The position numbers were made by a program, and so were the translations under genes. 64,000 nucleotides of DNA from Micropterix aruncella (lineage: Eukaryota; Arthropoda; Insecta; Lepidoptera; Micropterigidae), in NCBI GenBank assembly GCA_944548615.1, contig OX155972.1, positions 24,122,132 to 24,186,131 of the forward strand, given 5' to 3'. This document shows positions 23,213 to 33,520 of the stretch, piece by piece; positions within the stretch are counted from its first letter, which is position 1, and every line of letters starts with the position of its first letter. The notes below the pieces were generated by a model. That model worked only from the letters and a program-made list of their open reading frames with translations, searched no databases and was not told the DNA's origin.

Positions 23213-23714
23213 GGGTCAAAATAGTTAATTTTCTGTAACAGCAGTCGTATTTTTTATTCTTATTATTTACTTGTTTCTATTTGGTGTGATGTTAAAAATC
23301 CGTTTTATAGGAGCATCGCCCCGCCGCATTATTCCAGAGATGCCATTCATTGAAAATGCCTCCAAGCGCTGCTATGTCGGCCTAATTGATGGAGATGTGA
23401 CACACGAAGTGTTGAGCAATTTTTCACACGAATCCCAGTGAAAGTGCAGCAATTTGCCTTACAATTAAATGCTTCGTTAAAGTTGTGTCGGTTTTGTTAT
23501 TGTCCGACAGAATAATGGGCCAGAACAATCGCAACGAAACGACGCTAAATTATGTGGTTTTCTTTTGTAAAATAAAAGTGCAGTCTTGGAACATGTACCA
23601 AATGCCATTCGAACGGGAATCGAACCCAAGATTCAGTACAGAAGTCCTCAATTCATATCAATTTATTCACAAAGTCTATTCAGGTTGTAGAAATAATTTA
23701 TAACACAGATTTAA
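23213..23714. other. unassigned spacer
   Basis: About 500 bp. No gene or element end recognised. Confidence 0.35.
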
Positions 23715-23880
23715 CCTTAATTTTCTCCTGTCCACCCTAGAACGGGCTAGTCCCTGTTGGGTGACAGAATCAAATAAGCAAAAGGTTAAGGTTTTGCCAT
23801 TCGGTTCCTGTTATTTTTGTAAGCTAATCAATGTTTTATAGTAATTAATTCTTAAATAAAAAATTAAAAAATCTCAATGG
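23715..23880 (+). repeat. LINE 3' untranslated fragment (same family as 51541 and 58765 copies)
   Basis: Carries CCACCCTAGAACGGGCTAGTC, AAGGTTAAGGTTTTGCCATT and TTTTATAGTAATTAATTCTT, the same 3' tail as the LINE copies at 51541-52580 and 58765-59872. Only the tail is present, as expected from extreme 5' truncation. Confidence 0.75.
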
Positions 23881-24105
23881 TAAATCCTTTTACCAGGATA
23901 TGGCATGCAGGTGTGGGAACTTATAATTCCCACGAAATTGCAAATAGAAAATATGCAATTTCGAATACTAAAACAAATAGCACCAAAAGGCTTAATACAA
24001 ATATCAATCAATATTATTTACATAACGATGTTCATTTTTATTTTGGTGTACAGGTAATACGTAATAATTAAAGGTAATCTCTATATACGTAATAATTAAA
24101 GGTAA

Positions 24106-24775
24106 TCTTTATATACTAATATTATAAAGAGGTAAAGTTTGTGACGTTGTAGGAAGTAATCTCTGGATCTACTCAACCGATTTTCAAATTCTTTTTACAA
24201 ATAGAAAGCCACGTTATTTGTGAGTGTCATAGGTTATAATATAACCGAAAAATGAAATATTAATCCGAAAAATGAAAAGACTTTTTCGTGGTATTCGGAT
24301 TTACAAAGTAAGTCGGAAAAAACGGTCGAACGAAAACGTTTCTAACCAACGCTGCCTTAACGATGAGAGATATATGATTAAGTTCTAGAGAAAAGTTGTA
24401 GAGCTTGATAATGGCTACAAAAAAGTCAGCTACAGCATATGTCTAGACTTTTATATTTAAGTAACAAAAAGTAGTATTTTATATTACAAAAATAATTTAA
24501 ATCGTTAGGTCATGTTTATTTATCATATTATCAACAATTAAGAATTATTATCAAACTAAGTAAATTTATCGTCTCAAGTGTTTAAAACAAAAGACTTTTT
24601 CCTTTTACTGCATAAATAGTTATAGAGATAATACGACATAGGTATGTAAAAATATAACCCTTCTTTTGGCAGTCAGGAAATAAATCATAGCACTCAGTAC
24701 TAACCGAACCACACTCATAATTTCATCACAAGTAAAAAGTTTTACCGCCCAACGAAGTGGGCACGGGTCAGCTAG
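24106..24775 (+). mobile_element. non-autonomous Helitron, complete ends
   Basis: 670 bp with canonical Helitron borders: host A, then TC (24106-24107) at the 5' end; at the 3' end the hairpin GCCCA-ACGAAG-TGGGC followed by CTAG (24772-24775) and host T. No inverted repeats or target duplication, as expected of rolling-circle elements. No coding region. Related copies are at 22520-23212, 47146-47258 (end only) and 62839-63561. Confidence 0.8.
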
Positions 24776-24785
24776 TACGTAATAA

Positions 24786-25025
24786 TTACGCACACGGCTT
24801 AGGTCGCTTGATCTTACATTGTAAGGTCCCGGGTTCGATTCCCGGCTGGGTTACCATTTTCCGTTGGAATGCAATAACAAGATACACACTTACAGTCATG
24901 TTACACGTACACATACATATAACACGTAATAGTAGGGTTGGTTGTAAGAGATTGTCATATGACAATAAACCCGCCCATTGTGTCATTTTCACAAAAAAGA
25001 GTATAAACAAACAAATATATGTAAA
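24786..25025 (+). mobile_element. tRNA-derived SINE, copy 1
   Basis: tRNA-like head with a perfect B box GGTTCGATTCC (24832-24842) inside a CCGGG...CCCGG stem; the A box is degraded. The body is shared with the copy at 31099-31374. Near the 3' end is the palindrome ATTGTCATATGACAAT (24951-24966), and an AAACAAACAAAT tail follows. Transcription by RNA polymerase III is implied by the boxes. Movement would depend on a partner LINE with the same 3' tail (see 54364-54880). Confidence 0.8.
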
Positions 25026-25030
25026 TAAAT

Positions 25031-25879
25031 AATAAATGGCTATTGAAGTTGGGGCGCTCTAGAACGAAGACGGAACTGTCAAATGTGGTTTAATTTGTTT
25101 TAAATATTATCACACAATATTATCAAGTAGTACACAATATTATCAAAATTAAACACTAGGTATATCTCCGATATCAACTTTCGGTTTCCGACTTCACATT
25201 AGATATGGAATTTAGGTAAGTATGTATGGAGCAATGGATTGGATGCGGGACATAATTTGAGTTAATAACTAAATAAGTTTCAAAACATATAAGGTCGCAA
25301 CGATAATAATAAAAATTAAAAAATAGTCACTAATAACATATAAATAGTCAAAAAATAATATTCTGCATCGCAAAAAGTACATTTTCCTATACTAATTAAA
25401 ATAAAAGCTGAATTTGAAACACGACTGCCGTTACAAAAAGTTTGGTGCCGTTTGATGAAATATTTGTGGTTTAATTATTTATACATATAGATACATGTAT
25501 ATTTCCGGAATTTGGCCCTTAATTTGACACTAAACACGATACATATATGTTAATTTATGGACATTTGGACATTTGGATATTTAGACAACTATTTACTAGA
25601 TAGTGACAGGTACCCCATGACAAACGGGATGACATAACGATTGTAACAATACTACACACTTCTAAATCGATCCAAGCGTTTAGAAGTAATGGTGGAATAA
25701 TGAACCGGAAAACATACATAGATGAATCCTGAACACATTCCATTCCTTTTTTGTTGGGTGCAAAAAGAAGTAGCAAGAAGTATTCAGTTAATAATTAGTA
25801 GTAGTAGTAGTAGACGGAGTGGGGGGCTTGTTTCCAGACCTTGATGTCACCTAGATTTATAAGATCTTTTGTAACTACC
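25031..25879. other. unassigned AT-rich spacer
   Basis: No recognisable gene or terminus. A short (TAG)n run lies near 25797-25813. Confidence 0.4.
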
Positions 25880-26480
25880 CACTATGTGGTTAGGTCAGTA
25901 GTCAGCTAGTAGCCCAGTACTTCTTACCAGTCCAAGTAGATCACTGACCTTCAAGTTGGGCAGATCGCTAGGTTCGAGAAAGGCTCGTCCCAGTAAACTG
26001 TGTCTTTTAGCGGCGAGGCCTGGGCAGCGACCAACGATGTGTATGCTGTCTTCAGGTTCTTCGCCACATATTCGGCAGTCCTTGCTCTCTGTCAAGCCAA
26101 GGTTGAATAGATGTGCTCTAAGGATCGTGTGTCCGGTGAGGAGACCGATAGTGGTTCTAAGGTTCTTCTTGCTCATGTCATTAGGGCCTTGGTTTTCTTT
26201 TGTAGTGGTTGCTCCATCATGGCTTTTGCCTGGCGACAGCCCGATGTTCCTGCTCCAAGCAGTCCCTGATGATTTTTTTACCTGTAGCGAAGGGCACCCC
26301 TACAACTGGCTCCACCGGGCATTCCAGTGTGCCCAGTTTTGCCAGTTTGTCGCTTTTTCGTTGCCGTGTATGCCCTTGGTGACCCGGTATCCACATTAGG
26401 TGACCTTATTGATTTTTCCCCAATTTGTTGAGCTCTTGCATGCAGTCTCAGATCACAGAAGATTCTGTGGTGGCTTTAGC
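25880..26480 (-). pseudogene. LINE with RNase H domain, C-terminal relic (I/R1-like)
   Basis: The minus strand shows LCWIPGHQGH (about 26385) and SDKLAKLGTLECP, the C-terminal half of an RNase H domain. Downstream comes LRTTIGLLTGHTILRAHLFNLGL followed by CRICGEEPEDSIHIVGRCPGL, the usual tail of RNase H-bearing LINEs. Two in-frame stops separate the parts (before MSKKNL). The domain would remove RNA from the cDNA hybrid. The polymerase core is missing, so this is a dead 5'-truncated copy. Confidence 0.8.
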
Positions 26481-26589
26481 CAGAGCATCCAATAATCAAG
26501 CAGTTAATAATTAAGAAGTAATAAAATATTCAAAAATAATCGTAATAAATAGTCAAAAATAATAAAAGCACAACAAAAAGAAAAATATA

Positions 26590-26720
26590 ACTGAAGTGTA
26601 CTTAGTTTCACCGTCAGCGTCACCTACATTTCATCAGCGCAGAAGGGTTGCCAAAATGTGATATGGGGTTAAACAATCTAATACCATATATAATCAATGG
26701 CAAAAGTAAAGATTTTTTAT
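26590..26720 (+). repeat. dispersed repeat shared with 45225-45345
   Basis: GCAGAAGGGTTGCCAAAA and CTAATACCATATATAATCAATGG recur at 45225-45345 in the same order. Old, diverged, unclassified. Confidence 0.5.
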
Positions 26721-26854
26721 TTACTTTAACTGAGGTTGGAGAAACACATCACTCAATAAGTTTCCGGTCTGGCACATACGATATGGCAACACAATTGACA
26801 GGCCAATTTTATTGGCAAAATTTTATGACATTCTGACAATTACTTTACAGGTTA

Positions 26855-27466
26855 CAGCGGTTTTAGTGACTCTAGTTTTATAATTTTCAGAACAAGACAA
26901 GAAACAAGAATTTCGTGCGTTAATTAAACATTGTTTTTTTTGTATGGGGGAAAATACTGTTGAATCCAAACAGAGGCTTGATAAGCGTTATGGTGAGTCT
27001 GCTGCAGGGAAGCAACCATTTTTTGACTGTTATGCTGAATTTAAACGCGGTCGTACAAACACTCTGATGCCGAACGCTGTGGCCGCCCAAAATCAGCAGT
27101 TGTTCCGGAAAACATTAAAAAAACAGAAAATAGTTTTGAAAGTCCATAAATTGAAGTCGCGTGAGATATCTGACATCTTAAGTTATCAGAAGTTAGTGTG
27201 TTTACAATTTTACCCGAAAATTCAAGCATGCGTAAGTTGCTTACGAGGTAAGTGCTGCGGTTGCTCACACCGGACCAAAAACAAGAACGAGTCGACGTTT
27301 CAGAGCGCTGTTTGGAGCTTTTCAAACGAGATAAAAATGGTTTTTTGTGTTTTTTGTTTCAAAATATTGATAAAAATCGTTTAAAAAATACGTCTTAGTA
27401 AGATCAGAGATTTATTGAGTGATGTGTTACTGAGGGTTCCGTAACTGAAAAAGTTTGCGAACCGCT
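26855..27466 (+). pseudogene. mariner-like element with broken transposase
   Basis: The frames together give LIKHCFF, NTVESKQRLDKRYGES, FKRGRTNT, CGRPKSAVVPENIKK, SEVSVFTILPENSS, LRLLTPDQKQERVDVSERC and LELFKRDKNGF, the N-terminal HTH half of a mariner transposase of the irritans/cecropia style. Several frameshifts and stops are present. The catalytic half is deleted. The right border carries GCGAACCGCTGAGATA, the complement of CAGCGGTT near 26862, so both ends of a shortened element remain. Confidence 0.75.
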
Positions 27467-27744
27467 GAGATAGAGGATGTTCATCCGCTCCACGGAATTG
27501 TTTCGCTAACAAAACAATAAAATAAACGGCTTTTGTTCTACATTCTAAATTCGTTAACTGCCCGGTGCGCTGTTTACTGTTTCCCGGAAGTACGAGTGCC
27601 TTTGCCGCGAAATTTATTTGCCGGGAACAGCTCCGTGCAATTTACAGCACGCACGGTGTAAAAACAGCAGGCACTCTAAGTTAAGTAAGTTCATTGCTCA
27701 TTAAAGAGGATTGGCAGAATCAGACCCAAGCCTGGGTCTGAAAA

Positions 27745-28600
27745 GATACCCATATATTCATATTCATTTTATTAGTATACTGGTATACAAGTCAGATACA
27801 GATTAGCAAAGATCCATACATATTAGCAAACAAACATTTTTTTTATCGTACGGAAAAAATAACAATAAACAAAAAAAATAAAAAAATACAAGAATAATGT
27901 AAAAAGAGGAAATACAAAACAAAATGCAAAGAAATTAATAAACACTTTAACCACCAAAGCATTTTAGACTTCGCTCGAGTAATATTCCTCCAGTGAGTAA
28001 AACGCCTTATCTGCGAGGTACCTCATAAGGCGTCTCTTAAACACGTCAAGAGATTGCGCCTGTCCAATGTGCTCGCTGAGTTTGTTGTAAACCGCTGGGC
28101 CGGCGATATAGGCTAGCCTCTCCGACTTTGATAATGTATGACTTACCGAACGTAGTATGCTACGGGATCTTGTCGGATAGTGGTGATGCACACCATTCAC
28201 TACGAAATCGGCTAGATTTCTGCGAACGTACAGCGCTACTTCCATTATATAAATGGACGGCAGCGTCATGATGCAGAGATCTCCAAACAGAGGCCTAGCT
28301 GGCGTATCAAGCGCCACACGCGCTATTGTGCGGACTGCACGCTTCTGTATAACGAAGGCCCTCTGCCTGTCGGCTGCTCGCACCCATAACTCCGCGCCGT
28401 ACGTTAGCAGTGGATGAAAAGATGCAAAGTAACACATGCGCAGCGCGGATAAATCGAGAAATGAAGCGATGCGATGGAGTGCATAGCACGTTCTTCCCAA
28501 TTTATCACATAAAGCAGCAATATGTAGGTGCCATCGTAACTCATTATCGATTACGAATCCCAAGAACTTTGTTGAGGATACTTGAGTTAGTATGCGAGAA
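27745..28600 (-). pseudogene. LINE ORF2 C-terminal fragment with 3' tail
   Basis: The minus strand encodes VSSTKFLGFVIDNELRW, YGAELWVRAADRQRAFVIQKRAVR, LPSIYIMEVALYVRRNL and HHYPTRSRS, the post-polymerase tail of a jockey/CR1-type ORF2. About 200 residues remain open (28563 to 27964), so it is relatively young but 5'-truncated before the polymerase core. Its 3' end reads ATGAATATGAATATA, a tail shared with the copies at 46172-47145 and 53052-53619. Confidence 0.82.
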
Positions 28601-28700
28601 TGTTACGCATATACAAGCAATAACCATATATACAATAGGTAAGTTGAAGGTTCTTAACAATTATAAAAAAACCCTCTGTGATTCCTTCGGGAGTACCTAG

Positions 28701-28955
28701 GGCACAGTATACCGAGAGAACAGTAGACGCTCTCTCGAGCGACAGGGCATTGCAGGCTTAGGGTGCAAGGGACGTGGGCAGAGGGGTATGTCTCGACGAA
28801 CGCCTTTGGTTAGCATTACGTACGGGTAAACAGTTGCGACTTTCTCTAACATTTGCATATCAGAGTGGATCGAGTAGCGGACATGTACGACTCGTGACGT
28901 ATTCGTTTCAATTTTAATTTTGTTCTAAGGAAGCTACTGTCTGGTATACTGTGCC
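28701..28955. mobile_element. MITE with ~30-bp terminal inverted repeats
   Basis: GGCACAGTATACC...ACAGTAG at the left pairs with CTACTGT..GGTATACTGTGCC at the right, 255 bp in all. CTAG flanks both ends (28697-28700 and 28957-28960), possibly the target duplication. No coding region. Superfamily uncertain. The same CACAGTATAC core occurs as a palindrome at about 55461-55476. Confidence 0.65.
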
Positions 28956-29078
28956 TCTAGGCTCGCATCTTGTACCACTCCTGTTCAATGACTCTATATT
29001 ATTTCATGTAATATTGCAAACCAGTTGATAGGAATTCGTACACTTGGTTATGTCAAAAACTAACAAAAATAACAAGTA

Positions 29079-30368
29079 CGAGGGATGTTTCCAAAGTTCT
29101 GGGAATTGTGCTATAATTAAATTACGCAGAACTTATAGGCAATGTTATTGGTGCCAGACAAGTCTTGACATGTTTATGCAACTATCTAGTGCAACATTGT
29201 TCAGTCTGATTTAGGTGTTCGACTGTTATAGACGCGTTTTCATAACACTGTTTTTGTAACCATGGAAGACGCAGCAAAATCTCAAAGAGCAATAATTTTC
29301 TTTTTGTGGAAAGAAGGTGTGAAAACATCAGAAATTATTCAGCGTCTGCAAGGAGTATTTGATGAGTCTGCAGAATCCCAAAGTGCTGTTTATCGGTGGA
29401 TCGATCGTTTTAAACCCGGTAGAACATCACTAGAAGACGATCCACGCAGTGGGCGCCCAAGCACGTCGGTAAATGAAAGAAACATTACTGCCGTCGAAGA
29501 CCTACTGAAAGAGGACAGGCGAATGACTATTCGTCAAATTAGTGTGTGCCTAGGGATAGGTACACGACAAGTTCATAACATCTTGCATGATTGTTTGGGC
29601 GTTAGCAAGGTTTCGGCTCGCTGGGTGCCAAGGCTGTTGGGAGCAGACCAGAAACTCAATAGGTCTGATACTTGTCGTCAACTTCAAGAGCTGTTAGCCC
29701 GTTACGGTGATAAATTTTGGCGACGAATAATAACCACTGACGAAACGTGGATTCCTTATTTCAATCCTGAGACCAAAAGTCAATCCAAAGAATGGCGCAA
29801 ACCTGAAGAAGGGCCTCCACTTGAGGCGCGTGCAGTTCCGTCTGTTGGAAAGGTAATGCTTACTGTATTCTGGGATTGCTAAGGAATTATTTTTAAGGAT
29901 TATCTGGCGAAAGGTACTACAATTAACGCAGAATATTATTGGAATTTATTATCCGGACCACAGCAACAGGCACTTGTTTAAAAACGGCCTGGAAAGTTGC
30001 ATAAACGTCCGTTATTGCAACAGGATAATGCAAGACCACACACTTCAAGAAAAACGAAGGATGTTTTGAACGATTTACGATGGGAATTGCTTCCACACCC
30101 ACCTTATTCCCCGGATCTTGCACCCAGTGATTATCACCTGTTTCCAGATTTGAAAAAACCCTGACGGGGTGTTCGATTTGAAAGTTTAACTGAGGTAAAA
30201 CGTGCCATAAATAGGTGGATTGAGGAGCCACCGAAAAAGTTCTTTGACGGCTTAAAAAAATAAGTTTGTCGTTGGGATAATGTTGAAAAACTACATTGTA
30301 ATATTGACGAAAATTAACAAAATAATAAAAATATGGCTAAATTCCCAGAACTTTGGAAACATCCCTAG
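29079..30368 (+). mobile_element. mariner element, structurally complete
   Basis: 1290 bp, the usual size for the family, with TA on both sides (29077-29078 and 30369-30370). The terminal inverted repeats are near-perfect over ~28 bp, sharing AGGGATGTTTCCAAAGTTCT at each end with one mismatch outside it. A single transposase gene lies between. Preserved ends with a thrice-stopped gene suggest it could still be moved by an active relative but cannot move itself. Confidence 0.92.
29262..30263 (+). pseudogene. mariner transposase, three in-frame stops
   Basis: One continuous frame of 333 codons covers the whole protein, with stops at 29880 (after TVFWDC), about 29978 (after QQALV) and about 30162 (after LKKP). 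The N-terminal half has paired helix-turn-helix regions (KTSEIIQRLQ..., MTIRQISVCLGIGTRQVHNIL). The catalytic triad motifs are all visible: ITTDETW (first Asp), QQDNARPHTS (second) and YSPDLAPSDYHLF (third), the spacing expected of D,D34D. Since no frameshifts occurred, the gene decayed by point mutation only. MEDAAKSQRA is the natural start. All three stops lie C-terminal to the first aspartate, so a 206-residue DNA-binding fragment could in principle still be made. Confidence 0.92.
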
Positions 30369-30370
30369 TA

Positions 30371-31098
30371 TAATATTTAAATATATACCTATTACGGTAA
30401 AAGGTATGAGCGTCGGTATTGCAAGGTATGAACGTTGAACATCCAAGCGCAGATTTTCTATGTTATATAGAGGAAAAAAAAATTCCAATATTTTCTATCA
30501 AAATTCTTACATAATTTCGTAGAATTTTCATGTGGACAATAGAACTAATAATCAAATATTGGATAATTTCACAAATTATCATAGGGGAAGATATTTTAAA
30601 GAAAAAACACAAATACAAACAAATCAGTATACTATTTTGTAAATAGACAGCAAATCGTAGTTTTCAAAGAACACATTAACACGCGCCCTTCCCTGCATAA
30701 TTATAGGTTTATTGTTTTTATTTTATTTTAATGTATGTTTTATTATATGCTGGATTTTAATATTAGATACATTTGATACGAGCTGCCTTTATACGTGATA
30801 ATTTTATCGTATTTTTAACACAAAACACGTTTTCCCATTGGGTTAGGGTTAGCTGTAAAATATTGCGTCAATGCGTGAAGCTCGCCGTTTTGTTTCAGCA
30901 ATTAAAGTGTTTTATTATTATTGTTATGAAAACGAGCCAAACTGACTATAATGATTTTCGGATTCCGATTTTTAAAACAACACATCTAGTGTCAATTTAT
31001 GCGAATAAGTTGATGAATCTCCTAAATAAGTTGGAAATATTTGAAAAGTCATTAGAATATCAGTAAAATTCAGCAAAATTTTCAGAAAGAAATAGAAT
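30371..31098. other. unassigned AT-rich spacer
   Basis: About 730 bp without recognisable features. Confidence 0.4.
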
Positions 31099-31374
31099 GG
31101 TGGCATAGTGGTTAGATCGCCTGATCTTACATTGTAAGGTCCCGGGTTCGATTCCCGGCTGGGTCACCATTTTCCGTTGGGATCAAATTAACGGAATTGC
31201 ATTTTCAATTCTGTCGATCGAATGCAATAACAAGACACACACTTACAGACATGTTACACGCACGCATGCATATAACACGTCGTAGTAGGGTTGATTGTAA
31301 GAGATTGTCATATGACAATAAACCCGCCCATTGTGACATTTCACAAGAGTATAAACAAACAAACAAGAATTCTG
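31099..31374 (+). mobile_element. tRNA-derived SINE, copy 2 (well preserved)
   Basis: The tRNA-like head (31099-31169) starts GGTGGCATAGTGG and ends GGGTCACCA. The A box TGGCATAGTGG is at 31101-31111 and a perfect B box GGTTCGATTCC at 31145-31155. A CTTAC-ATT-GTAAG inverted pair occupies the anticodon arm region, so it is not a functional tRNA. The body continues to the palindrome ATTGTCATATGACAAT (31304-31319), then an ACAAACAAACAAG tail. Copy 1 (24786-25025) matches throughout the body. Confidence 0.88.
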
Positions 31375-31918
31375 CAAAGAAATCAACCAAGTGATTTTTG
31401 CCCAATTTCAGTAAACACCTGGTAAACATGGAATGGTGTCCAATAGGTACCATTCCAATTAGTTCTATGCTATACATGTATAGCGGTGTTCAACTTCTTG
31501 ACTCTGAGGATGAAGAAATATTTTTTATGTTTTATGTGTCTATAGCAACTCCCCAATTGAATTTGAATATACTGTAATTGCACCTAAAAATCAAAATACA
31601 AACAGGCGTGTTTCAAATATAAAAAACAATACAGAATACATTAGATAAATCACTAAAACCAGGTCTGGTTTGCCTGTGATATAAAATAATGCCTTTACAC
31701 TTAGAATAAGTAACGAGTTTACAGTCAATCAAATTACCACCAAATTTATTAATTACTTAGATAATAACCTTTTAGGTCTACCAGCAATTTACACAATTAT
31801 TTTAAGCTGTGTTGAGCAGTGAATTACTTTTCGGCCGCACCTGTTACTATCATGGCTGGCCAAATCGCGTACATACAAGTTGCTCCTTATTTAAGTGTAT
31901 CGTTTTAGTAAATGATGT
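31375..31918. other. unassigned spacer
   Basis: About 540 bp. Nothing recognised beyond a CATGTATAGCGG-rich stretch near 31475. Confidence 0.35.
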
Positions 31919-32492
31919 TTAACCCTTGACTACACTCGCGGTTTTGGCACACGTATGTCCACTAGTGGGGTTGTTTTGAACCCCTTTTCTTTTTTAGGAA
32001 AAATTTAGTATAAATGAGAAATTATATATATTTCTTATTTTAGCATAGGAATAAAACGCCATTTGAGAATCGAATGTCTTTAATATTATTCCAATTGGTA
32101 AAACATAACAAAACTTTTAACAAAGACAACCGGAAATACTACTTTCACACAACCTTTAATCATGTTTAAATGTTTTTGCATTAGAAATAATAGTCATTTC
32201 ATAAAATAAAAAATGATAAAATTAAGCCTAATTTTAGAAACACACTCTCTGGCGACACTGAGATTACATGGACGCGCAACACCGACACGCGCGACTACAG
32301 AAGTAGAGTGTAAAATTTCGAAATTTAAATTCTAAGTGTCAACATATTTTAAAATTTTCTCACCTCTAATTAATAATTAAATAATAAATTTATAAGAATA
32401 CAGTGCAATTCCACAGTCTGGATTCTCTCGCGGTTAACACGGGACGCGTCCCGAAGGATCTTATCGGTCTGAGTTTACATTAAATATTCAAC

Positions 32493-33252
32493 CAGCGTGT
32501 CTATGGACAAAGTCGACCATCGAAAACAAGCGAGCTGTCGTTACTGGCTGGGGGCAGATCGACTTTGCTGAAGATACATCGGACGACTTACTGAAGGTGG
32601 TGGTGGATTTGATTGACCAGCCGACCTGTCGAAGACTATATGCAAAGACTCTCAGAAAGAGGTTACCACAAGGTACCACCGGAAGCTTAGAAGGAGGACG
32701 AGACTCTTGTGGAGGCGATAGTGGTGGACCTCTGCAAGTGACGATAGCTGACAACCAATGCCTCTTCAACATAATCGCCGTTACCAGTATTGGAAAGAGC
32801 CCTTGCGGAAGTGCCAAGGGACCTGGCATATACACTGCCGTGAAGAGTCATGTGAAATAAATGGCGTTTTAGGAGTATGTCTACCGCCGGAAAATTGTCC
32901 AAAAACTGACGGGGATTTGCCAAAAGGGAAACTATCACAATTTTGTATAATGTCGGAACACGAGGCTGTATGCTGTATTCAACACAGCCCCATGAGCAAT
33001 AACACGAGATCATCAAAAAACCAGGATAAATCCAATAATGCATCTTCTACATCACCGCCTACAACAACAACTACCAATAAGCCACCGGTCATCTCTACAA
33101 TAGCTCCTGAAAAACCTTAAACATCGCCACAAGCCTTATTACCAAATTCATAAATGACAGTGTGTAAAAACGAACTAAATCCGAAAAAAAAAAATTGCTG
33201 CAATATTGAGTACAAATTTAACAATGACAGCCATTGCTGTGTTGGCGATTAA
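32493..33252 (+). pseudogene. clip-domain serine protease fragment, rearranged, inside the piggyBac-like element
   Basis: The first part encodes the C-terminal half of an S1 (trypsin-like) protease: ACLWTKSTIENKRAVVTGWGQ, DSCGGDSGGPLQV (catalytic Ser codon 32720-32722), GPGIYTAVKSHV, then stop at 32858. The usual CAG box before GRDSCGGDSGG is missing, an in-frame loss of several codons including a cysteine. In an overlapping +1 frame a complete clip domain follows: Cys codons from 32851 through the CC pair at 32971-32976, six cysteines in clip order. A Thr/Pro-rich linker (to 33120) comes next, then, past two stops in the same frame, a second Cys-rich block (KKKNCCNIEY...SHCCVGD) to 33252. 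In real clip proteases the clip precedes the catalytic domain. Here the order is reversed, so the pieces were joined abnormally. A degenerate DLIGL near 32455 may be the Asp motif. Confidence 0.75.
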
Positions 33253-33520
33253 ATAATTTATTTTATTTTATCTGCATCCAAACTTTTCTCTGGTCGTAAC
33301 GGTCTCCGTTCCATCGGGTTCAGAAGAGGGAGGAAGAGATAGTGCACCCGTGGTCGCGCGCCCACCTGTGCACTATAATATAGCCTGCGCACTTGACTGC
33401 TTGCGAACAATGGACTCTGAGAAGACTAAAGAAGTCACTAGAATCTACAATGCAGTCGCTATGGCCGAACACGGCTAGAAGGATATAGTGTAAAATAGAT
33501 CTCGTGGGGTACGTTTGTAC

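Noticed and set aside
31099..31169. Functional tRNA gene
   Set aside because: The A and B boxes are good but the anticodon arm is not tRNA-like and the acceptor stem is mismatched. The sequence continues into a body shared with a second copy, so it is a SINE head.
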